From NCBI GenBank assembly GCA_964230605.1, contig CAXRIN010000066.1, positions 1-7,543 of the forward strand: a DNA stretch of 7,543 nt, in the 5' to 3' direction. The translations under genes were made by a program, and so were the position numbers. The DNA comes from GCA-002722245 sp964230605. GTDB lineage: Bacteria; Bacteroidota; Bacteroidia; Flavobacteriales_C; GCA-002722245. Of this stretch, positions 6,122 to 7,543 are shown one piece after another (positions within the stretch are counted from its first letter, which is position 1; each line of letters opens with the position of its first letter). The notes below the pieces were generated by a model that was not told the origin of the DNA, did no database searches, and saw only the letters and a program-made list of their open reading frames with translations.

Positions 6122-6154
6122 CTCTCCCCTCTGTCCGCAGGACAGAGGGGAGAG
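6122..6154. terminator. Perfect 15-bp GC-rich hairpin between convergent genes
   Basis: CTCTCCCCTCTGTCC (6122-6136) is followed by GCA and then its exact reverse complement (6140-6154). The stem starts four bases after the oxygenase stop codon ends at 6118 and is very stable. Neither strand has a T-tract after it, so it is not a standard intrinsic terminator. It could still end or protect the oxygenase transcript, block read-through from the opposing glycosyltransferase gene, or be a dispersed palindromic repeat. Its GC content stands out from the AT-rich surroundings. Confidence 0.7.
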
Positions 6155-6161
6155 GCTATTC

Positions 6162-6203
6162 AAAAGATGAAAGATCAATTAATCAGTAATCTACTCATCT
6201 TTT
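6162..6203. terminator. Weak inverted repeat overlapping the glycosyltransferase stop codon
   Basis: AAAAGATGA (6162-6170) and TCATCTTTT (6195-6203) are exact reverse complements separated by 24 bases. The right arm touches the TGA stop of the minus-strand glycosyltransferase gene (6203-6205). Each arm ends in four T's in its outgoing direction, so a weak bidirectional terminator is possible, but the loop is long and the stem AT-rich. Confidence 0.35.
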
Positions 6204-7291
6204 CACTTCAATAAGTTTTCGTAGAGAGCTTTTAGTTTTAAAACCGCTTGCTTAGCGCTTAATTCATTTTCGATTCTGGCTTTTGCGGCAATTCCCATTT
6301 GTTTTGTTTTTTCTGGGGAGTCATACATTTTCTCAATAGCCGCAGCTATGGCTTTAGCATCTTTTGCAGGAGTTACATAACCTTGAACACCATTTTCTAT
6401 TAATTCTGTATTTCCAGGTATATCTGTTATAATAGCAGGGTTTCCAAGTGCCATTGATTCAATAACAGATTTAGTAATAGATTCTCCAAATAAAGAAGAA
6501 AGTACAAATACATCAGAGGCTGCAACAATGTTTAAAACATCTTTTCGGAATCCAAGAAAATGGACTCTCTCTGCAGAATTACCTTTTTTGAGAATATTCA
6601 GGTTTTCATCAGTCTTCATATCACGGCCCGCTAAAAGAAGGTGAATATTTTTGTCTTTGTTCAACAAAGTCATAGATTCCATCAAATAAGGAATCCCTTT
6701 CATTTTCCTGTTATTGGCAACGTTTATCAGAAGGAATGAATCTTCTGGCAGGCCTAGTTCTTTTTTGATGTCAATTGGATGATATTCTTTGTACCAATTT
6801 GTATCGTGACCTTTATTGATAGTAACAGCTTTTTCCTTTTTGAAGAAAAGTTGTTTGTGAAAATATTGCTCAACCCCAATAGAGTTGCACATAATTGCAT
6901 CAACTCTTGGGTTTAAATGTTTGAGGTACGAAGTTGGATTCCACCACTCTAAATTACCTGCGTAACCTCTGTATAAAACTAATTTTACATCCAGTTTCTT
7001 TGCTGCTTTTACAGCAGCATATGTTCCCTTATTACTGAATGCATGGATAATATCAATGCTCTTCTCTTCAACTACATCAATAATTCTTTGAATCTCCTTT
7101 TTATCGGATTTTGATTCTGGGTGAAAATCAATAACATCAATCCCAAAATCAGAAAATTCCTTAGCATGTTGGCTCTCCCCATAAGTCATCACCGTTACAT
7201 TAACTCCAAGTTTGGCCATTTCTTTAAAAATGTTAGCCTCAGGACGAGTAGTGTGGTAGTCTCTATAATTGCTAATGACAAGAATATTCAT
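6203..7291 (-). CDS. Glycosyltransferase family 4 (GT-B fold)
   Basis: This 362-residue cytoplasmic or membrane-associated enzyme should transfer a sugar from an activated donor to a glycan or lipid acceptor, typically in capsule, O-antigen or exopolysaccharide assembly. The N-terminal acceptor domain starts MNILVISNYR and includes a Rossmann-like region with DIIHAFSNKGTYAAV (80-94). The C-terminal donor domain has INVANNRKMKGIPYLMES (189-206, with R195 and K198 at the usual phosphate-binding place), LLLAGRD (218-224), VHFLGFRKDV (243-252) and the GT4 E-x7-E motif, E270 and E278, in FGESITKSVIESMALGNP. PGNTELIENGVQGYV (292-306) is the classic closing segment. No signal peptide or membrane helix is seen, and the length is normal. 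ATG 7291 fits the beta-strand start. No other sugar-pathway gene is visible, so donor and acceptor are unknown. It is transcribed toward the oxygenase gene. Confidence 0.92.
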   Translation of the reverse strand: MNILVISNYRDYHTTRPEANIFKEMAKLGVNVTVMTYGESQHAKEFSDFGIDVIDFHPESKSDKKEIQRIIDVVEEKSIDIIHAFSNKGTYAAVKAAKKLDVKLVLYRGYAGNLEWWNPTSYLKHLNPRVDAIMCNSIGVEQYFHKQLFFKKEKAVTINKGHDTNWYKEYHPIDIKKELGLPEDSFLLINVANNRKMKGIPYLMESMTLLNKDKNIHLLLAGRDMKTDENLNILKKGNSAERVHFLGFRKDVLNIVAASDVFVLSSLFGESITKSVIESMALGNPAIITDIPGNTELIENGVQGYVTPAKDAKAIAAAIEKMYDSPEKTKQMGIAAKARIENELSAKQAVLKLKALYENLLK

Positions 7292-7296
7292 GTTTG

Positions 7297-7304
7297 CAAA
7301 AGTA
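7297..7304 (-). promoter_or_regulatory. Candidate -7 promoter element for the glycosyltransferase gene
   Basis: Read on the minus strand, TACTTTTG matches the Bacteroidota -7 consensus TAnnTTTG exactly and ends five bases before the ATG at 7291. Transcription would then start at or next to the start codon, giving a nearly leaderless mRNA. No TTG is found at the usual -33 spacing, so the call rests on one element. Confidence 0.4.
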
Positions 7305-7317
7305 TCAATAAAATAAC

Positions 7318-7333
7318 AGCTAATTAATCAGCT
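7318..7333. promoter_or_regulatory. Near-palindrome upstream of the glycosyltransferase promoter (possible operator)
   Basis: AGCTAATTAATCAGCT is symmetric at seven of eight base pairs about its centre. It lies 14 bases upstream of the candidate -7 element, overlapping where a -33 region would be. That position and symmetry would suit a dimeric regulator, but AT-rich palindromes of this size arise by chance. Confidence 0.2.
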
Positions 7334-7483
7334 TTAATTAGGGAACAATTTTGTCAAAAGGTCGTAGTAACAGACAAATTTTTAAAGTACCTAGTTAAAT
7401 GTCTTCTATGTTAAAAGACAAGTAATCTTCAGTATTTCTTTTAAAACTAGTTCATTTTTTGTGTTTTCGGAAGTATTTAATAC

Positions 7484-7543
7484 TCAACAATAGTCTTCAA
7501 TAAATGGTCTGCCTTTTTGCAGCCACAAGATCATGTTAATGGT
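7484..7543 (-). CDS. Possible C-terminal end of an unidentified gene entering from the right edge
   Basis: On the minus strand one frame is open from the right edge to TGA at 7484-7486, reading TINMILWLQKGRPFIEDYC. The other two minus frames close within a few codons of the edge. Nineteen codons are too few to establish a gene or its family. Between it and the glycosyltransferase start (7292-7483) I see no gene, only AT-rich sequence with small inverted repeats (7400-7420; 7411-7418 with 7437-7444; AGTATTTAATACT at 7472-7484). Confidence 0.22.
   Translation of the reverse strand, partial: TINMILWLQKGRPFIEDYC

Noticed and set aside
7121..7327. Plus-strand 68-codon open frame
   Set aside because: It is antisense to the start of the glycosyltransferase gene and has no features of its own.
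1..7543. CRISPR array, tRNA or rRNA gene
   Set aside because: No regularly spaced short repeats, cloverleaf-like stretch or conserved rRNA sequence was seen on reading either strand.

Overview
The window looks like a piece of an AT-rich Bacteroidota chromosome, probably a marine or aquatic Flavobacteriia-like lineage. The evidence is two proteins carrying type IX secretion system (T9SS) C-terminal sorting domains (one type A, one type B), a PorP/SprF-like outer-membrane protein, signal peptides ending in a typical G/A-Q junction, weak or absent Shine-Dalgarno sequences, and one good match to the Bacteroidota -7 promoter motif TAnnTTTG. No rRNA, tRNA, CRISPR array, transposase or integrase is visible.

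Layout. (1) Positions 1-2600, minus strand: a two-gene unit. A vSGLT-type sodium/sugar symporter starts from TTG at 2600. It is followed after a single base by a secreted, probably outer-membrane beta-barrel protein that runs off the left edge. (2) 2795-3430, plus: a small secreted protein with one aromatic-rich carbohydrate-binding-like module and a type A T9SS sorting domain, closed by a strong intrinsic terminator. (3) 3564-5306: the unusual part. A 52-codon ORF copies the N-terminus of the oxygenase gene at 5153. Four bases after its stop comes a 114-residue protein that is only a signal peptide plus a type B sorting domain. This overlaps a PorP/SprF-like gene broken by what looks like one missing A in an A-tract. 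The intact oxygenase gene then follows. The oxygenase fragment and the matching part of the intact gene form a 130-bp direct repeat (125/130 identical, 96 bp of it perfect) around the type B/PorP pair. (4) 5153-6118, plus: an intact isopenicillin-N-synthase-like 2-oxoglutarate/Fe(II) oxygenase. (5) 6120-6203: a convergent intergenic region with a perfect 15-bp GC-rich hairpin and a second, weaker inverted repeat. (6) 6203-7291, minus: a GT4-type glycosyltransferase with a possible leaderless promoter, then mostly non-coding sequence to the right edge.

How the parts may work together. The symporter and barrel protein probably form a nutrient-uptake unit, with the barrel possibly giving passage across the outer membrane. 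The type B protein and PorP/SprF-like gene match the known pairing of type B T9SS cargo with a cognate SprF-like protein, but here the cargo has been reduced to the targeting domain and the partner is frameshifted. The simplest reading is a decaying or rearranged T9SS accessory module placed beside the oxygenase gene by a duplication or recombination event. A functional stand-alone sorting-domain protein is the more exciting but unproven alternative.
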